From Halichoerus grypus (taxonomy: Eukaryota > Chordata > Mammalia > Carnivora > Phocidae), in assembly GCF_964656455.1 (NCBI RefSeq), contig NC_135718.1:47058014-47122013 (forward strand): a stretch of DNA of 64,000 nucleotides, given 5' to 3'. Shown here piece by piece: positions 11,395 to 23,542 of this stretch. The position numbers were made by a program, and so were the translations under genes. Each line of letters starts with the position of its first letter. Position 1 is the stretch's first letter. The notes beneath the pieces are model-generated. The model saw only the letters and a list, made by a program, of their open reading frames with translations. It had not been told where the DNA came from and ran no database searches.

Positions 11395-11570
11395 GGTAGG
11401 GAGCTAACATTGGCTGAGCATCCTCCATGTACCAGGGACCATGCTGGGTCCTTGCACATCGTCGATGTCCTTAGAGACAGCGAAGAATTCCCCTAGGGTC
11501 ACACAGGAGCCAAGGACATAGCTGGGATTTGAGCCCAAGGAGCGTGGCTCTGCAGCCTGGCTGATTCCTA
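11395..11570 (-). mobile_element. MIR SINE, antisense
   Basis: Starts GAGCTAACATTGGCTGAGCA and continues through GGGTCACACAGGAGCCAAGG to GGATTTGAGCCCAAGG, the antisense tRNA-like box. Confidence 0.75.
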
Positions 11571-11804
11571 ACCCCCCCGTTCCACCTACTCAGCCCATCA
11601 GGAGCTGGATCAGTAACCAGGACAGTTCAGTGAGGGCCCCCTGGGGACCCCCGAGAGGCCTCAGGGCTGAGGAGCTGGCTTCTACCCCCCAGGCCTACAC
11701 AGTTACGTGGTAGACAGGACAGGGAGTTGCTGGGTGAGGCCACTCATTGCTAAGCTGTGTGGTTCTAACCAGTCACAGGAGGAGGAGTTTAGAGGAGGGA
11801 ACAC

Positions 11805-11885
11805 AGCCAGGTGGGTGACTTAGAACAAGCCCTTTGCCCTTGCTCTACCTCAGTTTCTCCTTCTGTGCAGTGATATACATCCCAT
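11805..11885 (+). mobile_element. MIR fragment
   Basis: ACAAGCCCTTTGCCCTTGCTCTACCTCAGTTTCTCCTTCTGT is the MIR core in sense orientation. Confidence 0.55.
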
Positions 11886-12011
11886 CTGCCCCTCAGAGCT
11901 GCTGTGTGGATCTCACGAGCCAGCAGGGCTGGAACGAATTGCAAGCCAAGCTGAACAAAAGTAAGGGGTTCTTCAGAATAAAAATATTTTATTTATGAAC
12001 ATCTAAAGGCC

Positions 12012-12172
12012 TGCTTCTCAAAGTGTGGTCCGTGGACCAGCAGCAGCATCACCAGGAGCTTGCCAGAAATGCAGAACCTTGGGCCCTCCCCCAGACGTGC
12101 TGAATCAGAATAGGCATTTTCACAAACTCCCGGGTGACTCTTGGGCACATTACAGTTTGGTCTAAGGAATAT
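12012..12172 (+). mobile_element. MER5A-type hAT-Charlie MITE
   Basis: TTCTCAAAGTGTGGTCCGTGGACCAGCAGCAGCATCACC... through TGCTGAATCAGAATAGGCAT to ACATTACAGTTTG. This is close to full-length MER5A. Confidence 0.88.
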
Positions 12173-12689
12173 CTGGACTCCTACTTCCCCATTTCTGAGC
12201 CTGCCTCTTGGGCCACCTTTCCATAGGCCGATAGGGGTTCTTGGGTGGAAATCCCCATCTCATTTTAGGAAGCACTCTGGCCCAGCAGGGCTTCTGTCCC
12301 TGATAGGAGCACATCAGATTCAAACTCTGACAGCCTCTGTGGCTTTGATGAGGCCACCCCCATTTGTGAGTCAGCAAGGCCAGCCCGACCTGCAACAGGG
12401 GTGGGGAGGGGGGCATCGTCAGCCAGGGTGCAGGAAAGCTGGGGATTGCCTTTGAGCCAGGGAAGGGCGTCTGTGCCCAGACTGTCTCCATCTTCATGCA
12501 GAAAGGCAAAGGGCTGGAACAGTGGCTGGAATGTTTTGGGTTGGACCTAAGAAGGAACTTACTAATTGAGAACAAGCCAGCAAAGGATGTTGAGCGCCCC
12601 CATCCCCTTAAATGTGTAGCTATGTTGCGAGAGGTCAAGAGGCAGAGCTGGAAGGGATTTCCAGAGGTTCTCTGTCCAGCTTTTCTGCC

Positions 12690-12775
12690 TTAGGCTGTTT
12701 TGACATGGGCCAGGTGACTTGTCTAAGGCCACAGAGCAGGCTAGTGACAGCGAGGACCCCAGGCTTCTGACTCCC
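12690..12775 (-). mobile_element. MIR fragment, antisense
   Basis: AGGTGACTTGTCTAAGGCCACAGAGCAGGCTAGTGACAG matches the antisense MIR core. Confidence 0.6.
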
Positions 12776-13184
12776 CACGCCTGGGGCATTTCTTCATTAC
12801 AGACAACTCTGGACACGCTTGGGATTGACCTTGATGACCTTCCTAGTGTCCCTCTAGCCACCCTTTGAAACAGTATAGAGGGCTTGGAGCATGCAGGTGG
12901 GGGGAAGGGAGGGGCTGGCTTTGTGAGTCCAGCAGCTTCCAGGTGTCTCAATCTGTCCTGGCCCACTTGGTCCCCAAGACCGCTGGGAATACCCCTGGAG
13001 CAGGGGGGCTATGAGGTAGACACAGCGAGTTGGGAACAGGGCCCCTGGAGATAGAGGGGTCCAGGTAGAGGAAGCAAGGGAAGGCCAAGGGGCTTGACCT
13101 TGGTGTAGGGACCAGTGCCGTGGTCCTTGGACCATTACCTGAATTCTGTTTGCTTACCTGTAGCACGGAAGAAAGTTGGACCAG

Positions 13185-13350
13185 ATCAGTGATTCTCCAT
13201 TGGAACTTCACAGTAGAATCACTTTGAGAATTTTTTAAAAATTTGGTGCTAGAAATTCTGATTCAGGAAATCTGGGGTAGGCCTACCCATGGCATTTTTT
13301 CAGCTCTCCAGGTGATTCTGGTGTGTACCTTTGCCCAGGTCTGAAGTGGT
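13185..13350. mobile_element. MER5-like hAT MITE, diverged
   Basis: AGTGATTCTCCATTGGAACTTCACAGTAGAATCAC..., GAAATTCTGATTCAGGAAATCTGGGGTAGG and CAGGTGATTCTGGTGTG are hallmarks of this MITE group. Confidence 0.7.
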
Positions 13351-14224
13351 GGGGAGCTCAGGCAAGTGCTGCAGGGGAAGGGCCTCTGCAGGTGAGCAAA
13401 TCATCGTTGTCCTTCTGAGGTCCCAGGAATACAAGATGACAGGATTCCATGAAACTCGGAAGTGGACATTCCAGTGGTCCCCCTTCTAACACTGTATGAT
13501 CTTCAATCCTAGATTTCTTAGATCACATGATTACGAAGTGTTACTGTTCTTTGGAAGTAGGCTTCTATGCAGGATGATTGTTGACACTTGGTTATTCTGA
13601 ATTGTATGATTTTAAGAGTCTGAGGTTCTATAATCATTCCATATCTGAACCATGAGATTCTGTACTCATCCACGCTTCTCTGTATTTCAACCTGCTGTTA
13701 TTATTGTCCTTTAAAATGAGGATCCCCTGCATCTCTGCTTCTAACATATTATTAGACTGACTTTCAAGGATCCTAAAAATCTAAGCTCTTAATGGTACTA
13801 ACATTTAAAAACAATTCTAAATTCAGCAACTCTGTGATCTGTCATTTCATCCAGGCAGTTGGCCGCCAGGACCTGGAGCCTGGCATTTGTCTCCCCAGGG
13901 AGAGCTTGGATGGGTGCCCCCTCCCCTGCTTGGCCTGGACGGCCTTTCTTGGGGGAAGGAGTGGGGGTGGGGAGAGCAGAGACCCCCCCCCCCAGATCCC
14001 TCTGGGCTCTGGCTCCAGCTGTGTCATCGCGGTAGAGGAGGGGAGGGCAGGGTGAGTATGAGGGCATGTCTGACCTCGCAGCGGAAAGGCCGGTGGGTGA
14101 CGTGCATGGCAGCATCTTGGGCTCACTTAGTGCTGTCATCTCCCAGGGTGTCAGCTTTGGCTCAAGACATCAGGGTCTATCCCATCCAAAGCCCTGCCCC
14201 TAAACACACACATGCACACACCCT

Positions 14225-14310
14225 GATTCCAGATGGGAAAACTGAGGCCCAGAAGCAGGAGGTGACTTGCCTGACAGTGCTGGTGCCCAGGGCCTGGACT
14301 CCTCTAAGCG
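14225..14310 (-). mobile_element. MIR fragment, antisense
   Basis: GATGGGAAAACTGAGGCCCAGAAGCAGGAGGTGACTTGCC is the MIR antisense core. Confidence 0.6.
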
Positions 14311-15039
14311 TCTGGGTACTACCAGGCGCCCTCCAGCCAGTCCTTCTTAGGCCTTGCTTTCTGCACAGAACCACGGACCTTCTATAGGACCAAGTCAACA
14401 TTTAGGTTCCTCTGTGGTGATGGGGACCAGCCCAGCAATTCAGGATCACACATTCCTGGCCGGTAGCATGGCGGCTTTCACCAGGCCCAGGAGCGGCTCT
14501 CCATGCCCCACATGACCTCCCCTGGCCGTTTCCTGTCTGCCAGACCACACCGTCTTCCGTTACACTCCCCCAGGACTGGTGTTGGCATGTGCCAGGGCAC
14601 GTCAGGCTGGGAGACTGGGAGGCAGACGGTGGGCTAGGAGCAGTGGGGCGTGGGGTGGGCGTACTCACTGTGTCACCTCGAGAAAGCTCCTCTCTGGGGA
14701 CCGGTGGATCCTAACCTAGATTCTTTTTTTTTTTTTTTTTGGTTAGAGGATTAACTGAGATTCTATACGGGAAACCCTGACAGGGACGGGCTGGGACGGG
14801 GCAGAGGCCAGCCTCATCCACTGCCCACTCCGCACCCGCAGGCCCGAGCCTGGCTCTGGCCTGTTCCTCATGGTTGCTGAAGGAGACTGAAACTGGGCTT
14901 ATTTATATTCACTGGGGGAGGGGGCGGGGGGGAGGGTAATTTGGGATTTCAGACACTTTCCTGGGTTTTAAAAAGGTTGGCAAGATAGGGAAGAAAGAGT
15001 ATAGAGGCCGTGGGCATTTGAGTTTTTAGGTGGGTGTCC

Positions 15040-15265
15040 CTATAATGATGATGAGCCCTGCTAGTTCCGGGGTCCCAACTCTGGGCCAAGCACTTTGCAT
15101 TCATCAGCTCATTAAATCTCCTCTGCTCCCCACCCAAAACTCGTCATTCTTCCCCCTGGAGCCATGGAAAACCGAGGCTCAGAGAAGTTCAGCAACTCCC
15201 CCGGGCGCTCGCAACTGGTCACAGCAGAGGCAGGACTCGAACCCAGGTCGGAGCCGCCCGGCCAG
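15040..15265 (-). mobile_element. MIR SINE, antisense
   Basis: Near full length: CAAGCACTTTGCATTCATCAGCTCATTAAATC, then ACCGAGGCTCAGAGAAGTTCAGCAAC, then GCAGGACTCGAACCCAGG (antisense tRNA-like box). Confidence 0.85.
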
Positions 15266-16469
15266 CGCCCTCTTGCACTTTGCACCTGGCTGGCTCCGGA
15301 GCTAGACGGCGGCCACGTCCTCAGGCCGCCAGGGCATAGAAAGACATTTTCCAGAACAGGGAAGGGCGGCTGCAGTTTTCCTTCCTTCAGCATGGTTCCC
15401 TCAGCTTTCCAGGCAGTCCTTTGTGTGCTTTTGAGAAACCCAGAGCTGCCTGTGCCTGGGCCTCCCCCCTGCCCCCCACTGAAGCTTGTGGAGATGGGTG
15501 TAGAGCAGGGGCTCTGTGCACGGAGCTCCGAGTGTGCACCCTGACACGTCCGCCCCTCGCCGATACGCTGGTGCACACACTCGCACAGGGGCTCATGCTG
15601 CCGCCAAGCCCCGGGGAGCCGCGAGGTTGACCGGAAGCTCGGCAGACCGGCCTCCCTTTGGGTCCTGGAGCAGCTTGAAGGGCCGCTGCTGTCCTCCTGA
15701 CCATTTGCTTCCCTGTGGGTTGACTTAAAATGGTGCTGGCAGGGCATCTTAAGGTGTGTGCCCTTGGGACATTCCTGTGCATGTCATGCCTTGTGGGGGG
15801 TGCATGCATGCGTGCGTGTCTGCAGACCTGTGGCTGCCCAGGGTCCAGCTCGGTGCACGGGCTCAATGCCCCTTTGTGGGCAGAGCAAGGAGGCTTTGCT
15901 CCAGGGCCTCCACATGTCAGCATCTCCTAGGAGCTTCCTGCCACCCTGCCATCCTGGCCTTCTCGGCTGCTGGGAGTGAGGCACGGGTAGGAGACCAGGA
16001 CCAGGAAGGAGCACGTGCGGGTGAGCAGCAGGGCCCAGGGATGGTGGGCTTCTGGGGGGCTTGTCTTGGATCCCTGTACCGAGTTACTGCCCTGCCGTCA
16101 TCCCTGGGGAGGGGCGACGTGCCGTCCTGGTGACGTGGCCGGGGACAGGTTGAACAGCTATCTCCTGGGCGTGGAGGCTCTCAGGGAGCATGGTGGGGTC
16201 CCAGCCCTGAGAAGGTGGTTCCAGGAGGTGCTGGGAGAGCTTCTGGAAGTGGCTCGCCTCCCCAGAGACCGCATCCGGCTCTTTCCTCTCCTCCTGGGCC
16301 TTCTCCCTTTTGAGACTCAACCTCTCCCACTGACTCCTCCTTCTGGGCTCTGAAGAATCAATTGTTCTGGGGCTGAGCAGGCAGCTGGGAGCAGTGGGAG
16401 CTTCCCGTGGCCTGGCTGTTTCCCGCGTGGCCCTTCCTGCACTGAGGCTGTGTGCTCCCTGGCAGGGGA

Positions 16470-16497
<28 letters not shown>
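16470..16497. repeat. (TG)14 microsatellite
   Basis: Uninterrupted TG dinucleotides. Confidence 0.97.
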
Positions 16498-16500
<3 letters not shown>

Positions 16501-16829
16501 TATAGCACCACGGCAGGGTAGCTCCCCCCCCACTTCCACGTCAGCTCTGGGATGGGCCCTGTCCCCAGGGACATCTGACACAGGCGCAGGTGACAGGTTT
16601 ATAGGCGGCTCTTCAGGGCAGGCCTCAGGGATAGAGCCAGGGCAGACAGCTGTCACCGGTCTGTCCCATCGACCACTGCTGCGGCCAGTCCCCCTTCCAT
16701 CGTCACTGCCAGCCGCAGGGCACTGCTGTCACCCTCCCCTTGTCCCCCCCCCCCGCCCCAACCACCAGCCAAGAGGGGGTCCCTGGCCGACCCCCATAGC
16801 CACGCAGGATGGTTGAGGCCAGACAACCT

Positions 16830-17075
16830 CAGAGTCATTCTTGACTCCTGGCTCTCCCTCCCCAGGGCCAAGTCTCCTGTCTGTCTCCCGAGTCCGGCAC
16901 CTTCTCCTCTCCACCGCTGCTCCCCAGACAGGACCAGCAGCTCCTCTCAGCAGCATGGGGCAGCAGTTCCTCCCTAGCTGGTGTCCTCACAGCCAGTCCC
17001 TCCTCCCATTCAATCAGTTCTCCATGCGCAGCCGGAGACCTTCTGGAAGTGCCAAGCTAATCTGGCCACCCCCAA
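16830..17075 (+). mobile_element. L2 LINE fragment, sense (C-terminal ORF2 region)
   Basis: GAGTCATTCTTGACTCCTGGCTCTCCCTC and the following CTTCTCCTCTCCACCGCTGC resemble the L2 reverse-transcriptase ORF near its C terminus. No open frame remains. Confidence 0.6.
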
Positions 17076-17129
17076 TTTTAAACCCTTGGCTCCTGGCTTT
17101 AGCTTGCTAGAGACAGGTGAAGCAAAGAA

Positions 17130-17265
17130 GGAGTGATGGGAAAGGTCTATGGGAAGGGCAGTCTTGGCTGAGGGAACAGTAAGAACGGAGGCCCTGAGGT
17201 GAGGCAAGGATGTGCTTGGCCTGTTCAAGGAAGAGCAGGAGGGCCAGAGTGGCCCTCCTGACAGC
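17130..17265 (-). mobile_element. L2 LINE fragment, antisense
   Basis: GAGGGAACAGTAAGAACGGAGGCCCTGAGGT and GTTCAAGGAAGAGCAGGAGGCC follow the antisense L2 3' region. It points against the sense L2 piece just upstream. Confidence 0.6.
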
Positions 17266-18271
17266 TCCAGCTCAGAGGGAGGGCTGGTTGGGAGGAAAGG
17301 GGCTGAGGCACAGGAGTGAGCAAGTCCCCAGCACTGCTCTCCCTTCTCCAACCTCCTCCCCCAGCTGGGCAGCCTTCCTCTGGGGGACATAGATGGGCAC
17401 TTGTCTTGAGAGCCCCCTCCCCTCCCCCTGCCCCTCTGAACACTCGCAGTGGGGACAGGAAGTGTCGGCCCTCGCCTCCCAGCTGCCCGGGTGGGATGCC
17501 ACCGCGCGGGCCGGCCTGCCCAAGGAGGGACAGAGGCCCTATTGAGCTCAGTCTCTGGACCAGCAGGGACAATAGCCACACTGAGGACCAGGAACATCAG
17601 CCGGCATGCTTGTCCAGGAAGTTGCCAGGCTGCTGCCCGCCCCCCTCCCCAGGCCTCCCCAACCCCTTCTGACTTTTTCCTTTAGCTACTTTTTTTCAGG
17701 CTGATAGTAAGATCCAAAATGGTCACTTTGTCCTTCACCTCCTCCCCAGAGGCTCCCTGCTCTGTGCCAGACCCATGCTGGGCCCTGGGATCAGAGAAGA
17801 ATCCCAGACGGTCTCTCTCCCCGGGGAGGAGACTGAGGACGAGGCAACAGACGCATGAACCAAGCGGGGCATCCCTTGTACAAAGCACAGCGGCCCGCAG
17901 TGGGCAAGGCTGGGTCTGCTGGGAGAGCTGGTAGGGAAGAATTCCTGGACGAAGAGTCGTAGTCCTAAAGTGCTCCTGCATCCAGGGTCCTGTTTCGAAG
18001 GCACGACGGCCGTGCGGCACAGGCAGGGCAGGACTAGTGCCCGTTATAGGCCCAGAGGTGGAAGGAAGTGATGGTCTCCGCCTCGGGGCTCAAACTCTGG
18101 CTGCTTCTCCAGCCTGCGTGCTGTCCACTTGCAGAAGGTTTGCACCAGAAGGGACCTAGGCCAGGAATGCCGGCACAAGTCAAGGGTGCCTGTCAGCCCC
18201 CCGCCCACAGGCCCAGTGAGGCGGATACCACCCCAATCACACCCTCCTTGCCTGGAGAATCCTCCTCACGC

Positions 18272-18285
18272 CAGCCCTCTGGTGG
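18272..18285 (-). promoter_or_regulatory. CTCF-like core motif (13 of 14)
   Basis: On the minus strand CCACCAGAGGGCTG fits the CTCF core CCASYAGRKGGCRS except at position 13. Motif match only. Confidence 0.4.
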
Positions 18286-18591
18286 CAAGGAGCTGGAGTG
18301 ACACCCAGGATGACCTGCCTGGCCTTCCTGGCTCTCCTCCCTCCTTTCTCACTGACCCAGGGGAGACTGTGACCCAGGCAGGGAAGGGGCTGGGCTCGGG
18401 TCACAGCATGTTGGTGGTGGCAGCGTGCCGGAGCTGGGATGGAGCCTTCCGTTGTGAGGCTTCAGAAGCTGGGACAGGCCCTGCCGTGGGGCCCCCCTCT
18501 GTGAAGAAGAGACCCCGCCGGCCCGTGGTGGCACCCCACAGCTTCAGATATGTAATGATCTGGATGAGATGCTTGGGTTTTTCTTTCCCAC

Positions 18592-18705
18592 CTGACCGTA
18601 AGCTCCTGGGGGCCGGGGTTCCATCCGTCCCGTTAGCCACTCTGCTTCAGTGCCTCGTAGATAGTTGGCACACGGTACATGAAGTGTTGAGGGCATGAAT
18701 GGGAG
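18592..18705 (+). mobile_element. L2 3' end
   Basis: TGACCGTAAGCTCCTGGGGGCCGGG... through GTTGGCACACGGTACATGAAG, the usual L2 tail pattern (tgtaagctccttgagggcaggg). Confidence 0.7.
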
Positions 18706-18894
18706 ACCCTGTGGCGGGAGGGGTAGGTGCACACAGTGACCACTCCTCTGTCCCTTCCCCACTCCGGGCCTGGTTCTTTGGCCCCTGCTGGCCTGCAGAG
18801 GACAAGTGGGACCCCCAGGGGCCACACGGGCCCAGCCACCAAGCTGGTCACATACATGCCAGGACATGGTAAGCCGCCAGCCCAGTTGGGTGGT

Positions 18895-19030
18895 ACTTGA
18901 GCTTCCTGTGGGGAAACTGAGGCCCAGAGAGCCACAGTAGTGAGCCTGCAGGGGAGTCTTGCAACCTGGGCAGGGAGCTGAGCCAGAATCTCCCGACTTC
19001 TGGGCACGCAATCTGGCCACCAGCTCCAAC
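18895..19030 (-). mobile_element. MIR fragment, antisense
   Basis: GTGGGGAAACTGAGGCCCAGAGAGCCACAG, then GCTGAGCCAGAATCTCCCGAC. Confidence 0.65.
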
Positions 19031-19434
19031 ATCTGTAGCTCGGGGACTGGCTTCTCCTGATAGCGGGGCCCCTCGGGAGCCGTTCGTGCCAGTGCCAAGG
19101 CAAACAGCAGCGGGGGGGGGGATGCCTGTGGGCCCTGAGTTCCTGTGCTCTCCTGAACAGACAGGGCCAGAGCCCCAAGCAGCCAGGCCCCCTGCTCCCT
19201 TCATTGTTCCCTGTGATGGTTTCCAGATGCCGAGGAGTCACAGGTTTGGGGCCGAGCCAGGAGGGCCAGGCCAGCCCTCCCCCAGCACCCCGCCACCACC
19301 TCCACCACCGCCAGTCCTGCTTTCAGAGACATGGCCCTTCCTCCCACTGCAGGCTGTCGCCCCACTCCAGCCCGGCAGCCTCTCCGTCCTGCCGTCAGCC
19401 CAGCTCCCGGGGCGAGGAGCCCTGCGCTCCATTC

Positions 19435-19540
19435 CCGGCTCTGGCCCTCACTTCCTATATGGCTGGGGCTAGTCATTTGCCTTCTGGGTGCCTCAGTTTC
19501 CAGGGCTGTAGAACGGGCATGTGGGGAGGGGGGCAGGGCA
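19435..19540 (+). mobile_element. MIR fragment
   Basis: GGGGCTAGTCATTTGCCTTCTGGGTGCCTCAGTTTCCAGGGCTGTAGAACGGG is a sense MIR core. Confidence 0.6.
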
Positions 19541-19596
19541 GAGAAGACAGCGTCTGACTGACACGCCTACTTTAACAGACTGTTATCAGTATCATC

Positions 19597-19795
19597 TAGA
19601 GCAATGGTTCCCACAGTGGGTCCCCGGGGTTGGCAGCATCAGCATCACCAGAACTTGTGAGAGATGCAGAAACTCAGGCCCACCCGAGACCTACTGGTTC
19701 CGAAACTCTAAGGATGGAACCAGCAGCCTATGTTATAGCGAAACCCCTTCCCCCGCCGACCAGATGGTTTGGATGCAGGCTCAAGCCTGAGAAAC
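19597..19795 (+). mobile_element. MER5A-type hAT-Charlie MITE
   Basis: AATGGTTCCCACAGTGGGTCCCCGGGG...CAGCATCAGCATCACCAGAAC...GAGACCTACTGGTTC, ending in AAGCCTGAGAAACAACCTG. Confidence 0.85.
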
Positions 19796-20424
19796 AACCT
19801 GTGCTCCAGAATTATGAGCGTGGGCATCTCGAGTCAGGGAAATGGAATGCAGACTTCTCAGCTGGGTGGCTCTGGAAATGAGCCTTAGTTCCCTGGTAAG
19901 GAAAATAGATCGATATTCCTCCCACTGTGCTGATTAAGTGAGACACTTAGCACCGGTCAGCCTGGTTCCTGCACCACTCTTCTGGCAGAGACACTCCGTG
20001 AGGGCAGGGTTGTGTCTCTGGCTCATGCCACCCCATCAGCACTTTAAAGGATCTGGCTCAGAACCCCAGCAGAGGGGCCCGTGCCCTCACAGGCACGAAG
20101 TGGGCCCTTGTGCCGCCTGAGGGGTCAGGGCCCAGAGCGACAAGATGAGCCCCCCAGGGTCCAGAGACCAGAAGGGTCCCTGTAGGCAGAAGTGGGCAAG
20201 GAAAGCCTCCGGGGGGAAGCTTCCACTGGATGGGGGTGGGAGACAAGGTATGCCAGATAGAAAGACTGGTGTGCACAGAGGGGAATGTGAAAACGAGTAC
20301 CACTAGCCAGCCCCCCACTCCAGTGATGGGTACACTTTTTCCCCATGTGGGGCTGCCCCCAGACAAGGGCAAGGACGCCTCCAATGCCCACTCCCCAAAA
20401 TCAGAGTGGAGACCCTCTGGGAGG

Positions 20425-20560
20425 CACATGGTACTGTGGCAGTCAGCCAGGCCTGGGTTTGGATCTCCTGCTTCCTGGCTGTGTGACCTCAGGCAAATCT
20501 CCCCACCTCTCTGTGCCTTGGATTCCTCATCTGTAGGGGTCAGAGTGAAGATGGAGTGGC
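20425..20560 (+). mobile_element. MIR SINE
   Basis: CTGGGTTTGGATCTCCTGC, GGCTGTGTGACCTCAGGCAAATC, CTTGGATTCCTCATCTGTAG. Confidence 0.8.
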
Positions 20561-21214
20561 CTGGGGGGTTATGCTGCACATAGGCAGGAACCGTGCTGGT
20601 TTTGTAGCAGAGACCCTGGGGCCCAGGGAGGGGAACGGAGCATCTGGGGGCATAAAGCAGAGAGCTCCCCCAGAGCCACGCTGCACTGAGCACTCCTGCC
20701 TTGGGGACAGGGGGGGAAGGGATGGCTTTGCAGACTTTTTTAGTCCCTGGCTGAGGAAGCAAGGTCTGCTTCAGTCTGGGCTATGGAGGTGAGAAATGGG
20801 AGGCTTCTGCCTCCCCGTGAACCTTTGGAAAAGTCACCTAAGAGCCTCTCTTCCTCTGCTAGGTCCTCACCCCGAAGGGGAAGAGCACAGGGAGGTTTGT
20901 GCCGTGGTCTGATGCCTGGCAGTGACCATGAGACGCACACAAATGCATGCCTGCACACAAACTCAGCCAGGTCCGTATGCACACCCACCCCCCTGCCCAT
21001 AGCCCATTCTCTGGTTTCTGTCCGACACTGTGGAACCACAGGAAAAGCTGGTAGCTACCTGGGCTGGCCCATAGGAGCCTCTTCACCTCTGCTCTGCCAA
21101 TCACACTTGCCACAGGTGGCCTTGAAACCAGTCCGTGGCCTTCGGGACCTCACTTGGCAACGAGGGAATTGGACAACAGCCAACGAGACTGGAGTGGTTC
21201 AAGGCCTGCCTTTT

Positions 21215-21350
21215 ACTTGCTTGGATGGCCTTGGACAGGTGACTAAAGCTCTCTGGGCCTCTGTTTCCTCATCTGGAAACGGGGTCACGATGAAGCCACC
21301 TGCAGGTCAGGTGCGTGGCCAGCACTGGTGTGCGGTGGACGCTCAGCACG
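21215..21350 (+). mobile_element. MIR SINE
   Basis: GATGGCCTTGGACAGGTGAC, CTCTGTTTCCTCATCTGGAAACGGGG. Confidence 0.75.
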
Positions 21351-22339
21351 GTCCTTTCCCGTCTGTGGTGCTTGTGGTCTCCCGAGCGACTCAAGCTCCA
21401 GCACTCACCTGCTGAAGGTTCTCAGAGGTGGACATCTTGCTTCTCTTTCTACCCCTCCGTGGCCAGAGGAGGAGATCGAAGCCCAGAGAGAGGAGGGACT
21501 GATGTGAGGACAGAACCGAGGCTGGAGGTCGGGCCTACAGCCTCCCTCCAGGCAGCCGTGGGAGCCCCAGCCCTGGCCCCAGCCAGAGTGGCCCCAAACT
21601 GCTGACATCAGCGTTTTACCGGCCAGGGCCGATCAGATTTCTTTTCTGGCTCTGGGCCACCCTCCACACCCTTCCCCCATCGCTATTTTGAGCTGAGTTC
21701 CCCTGTCCCCTCCTCCCAGGGCTGTGGCCCTTGTACCAAAGCCTCATCCCAGGTGAAGATCACTACTGGGTATTCTACTGTAACCTTCCTGTCCCCAGCA
21801 GCGCCCCTAGGATTAGCGCAGAGCTTTCCTCTAGCAGGTAGGACTGGGCTGGTCACATCTGGCCTGGCCTGGCGAGGGACGGCCTCAGAAGAGCCCACAC
21901 CAGGACCCAGCATTGCCCCAGCATTGCCCCCTCCTGCCAGTGTGACCTCAGCCCTGGCCCTCACACTTCACCCATCGTGGGCAGTGCCCATGCCAGGGTC
22001 CCCTCAGAGCCCATGTGCTCTGAGCCCCGCCCGGTGCTCCGAGGGAAGCAGGAGATATGGGAGGGCTCCTCGTCACCACAGCACATGTACAGATTGGTGG
22101 GAAACGAGAAGGTAGAAATGGTTAAATTCGGGATGAAATCGCTGGCATGCTGGATCATCCCTGGCATGCTGGAGGCAGGGTCAGGGCAGGACATGACCCG
22201 CAGCCAAGCGAGTGGTGCAGGCCACAAAGTCCCCTGGGAGTTTGGGAGCTGGGGCCTCCTCTGGGGGAGGCAGTGGGAGGGTTCTCAGCTAGCGGAGGAG
22301 CCTGGGACTCAGAGGATGGACTAAGCACCTCAGGGAGGG

Positions 22340-22520
22340 CAGTTAACTGTCTGGGATGGGGGAGGCTGGAGGGCGTGGCCTTTGAGCTTGGCCTTGAAGG
22401 ATGCAGGGGCATTCACCAGGTAGAGAAAAATCTGATGCATCCAGAACAGCAAGAGCAGAGGCCTGGGGCAGGGGTAGGGGCGGGGAGGAGGACACAGCTT
22501 TTGCAGAAAATGATTTTGTT
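22340..22520 (-). mobile_element. L2 LINE fragment, antisense
   Basis: CCTTTGAGCTTGGCCTTGAAGGATGCAGGGGCATTCACCAGGTAGAG follows the antisense L2 3' region. Confidence 0.65.
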
Positions 22521-23494
22521 GACGTTGAGTGTAGGTCTTGTAGGAGGGGGAGTCGCTGCCACTAAGGTTAGAAGGTCATCTGGGCCCCATGGAGAAGGGT
22601 CCCGAATGCCTTCGGTGTTTTGCCTCAGTCCTGCAGGTGGGGGTGGGGTGGGGGAGTGTCCAAGCCTGCTGTGGTCATCAAAGTACCCGGGGGAGGCTGC
22701 CCGGCTGACCCCAGGTTGTGTCTGCAGCGGGAGAAGGGGGCACAGTCAGGAGAAAGGGCTCGCAGAGTGGACGGGCCACCCGAACAGGGATGTGCGGGGA
22801 CGTGGAGGCCCACTCCGAACAAATGGTTTTCAGACTCAGTGGCATCCAGCTATGGGCCAACCGCAGGGTGGTTGCAAATCTGCCATCCATCTCCTACAGC
22901 GGCCGCGGCTCTCTCTGCAGGCACACGAGGGGAGGAAAATCCACATCTTTTGCAATAGCTATGATTCGGATGTTTTTCACCCCTTCGGACTGGCCCCTCT
23001 TCCCCTCCCCGCCCCTGAGCTCTGATCCATGCGGTTTGCTAGTGGAGGAAGGCCAGAAGCAGGAAACAGATAACTCAGGGAGTGGTTGTTCATGTGATTC
23101 AAAAGTGTTTGCTTTCCAAAAAGTTTAGCCCCAAAGTGCTTCACATTGCCTGGCCTCGGGGTGGCGTTCGGAGACAGGGGTTTCTGCCCCACTGTCGCCA
23201 GGGCTCCTCGGGGCACAGACACCGAGCTGGGGGCATGTGGGGGTGCGGCGGGGGGAGCTGGAGGGGCTCCTTGGTCTCCGTGTGTCCGTTTCCGCTTTCC
23301 CTTTTAGTTCGCTTCCCGCCTTCTCGCACCTCGTCCTGTCACTCCCTGGTCCTCCTTTCCCAGACTCTGCCCCGTCCTGCTGCCCTGTCCTGCTCACTCT
23401 CGGCTCTCACCCCACCCCACCCTCCCTGTCCCTTATTCCTGATGTCTCTGCCTCCCTTGCCCTGCCTCTCTCTGCCCCCCCCCCCACCGCCTTG

Positions 23495-23500
<6 letters not shown>

Positions 23501-23540
<40 letters not shown>
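23501..23540. repeat. (TC)20 microsatellite
   Basis: Uninterrupted TC dinucleotides at the end of a 250-base pyrimidine-rich stretch starting near 23280. Confidence 0.97.

Positions 23541-23542
<2 letters not shown>

Noticed and set aside
14716..14765. T run near two copies of AGATTCT, resembling another tail-only insertion
   Set aside because: The flanking repeat is only 7 bp and extra sequence lies between it and the T run, so chance is likely.
22147..23025. 292-codon open frame on the + strand, the longest outside the minisatellite
   Set aside because: It runs through an antisense L2 relic, is Gly/Arg/Pro-rich as GC-rich non-coding DNA gives, has no recognisable domain, and competing frames are open on both strands.
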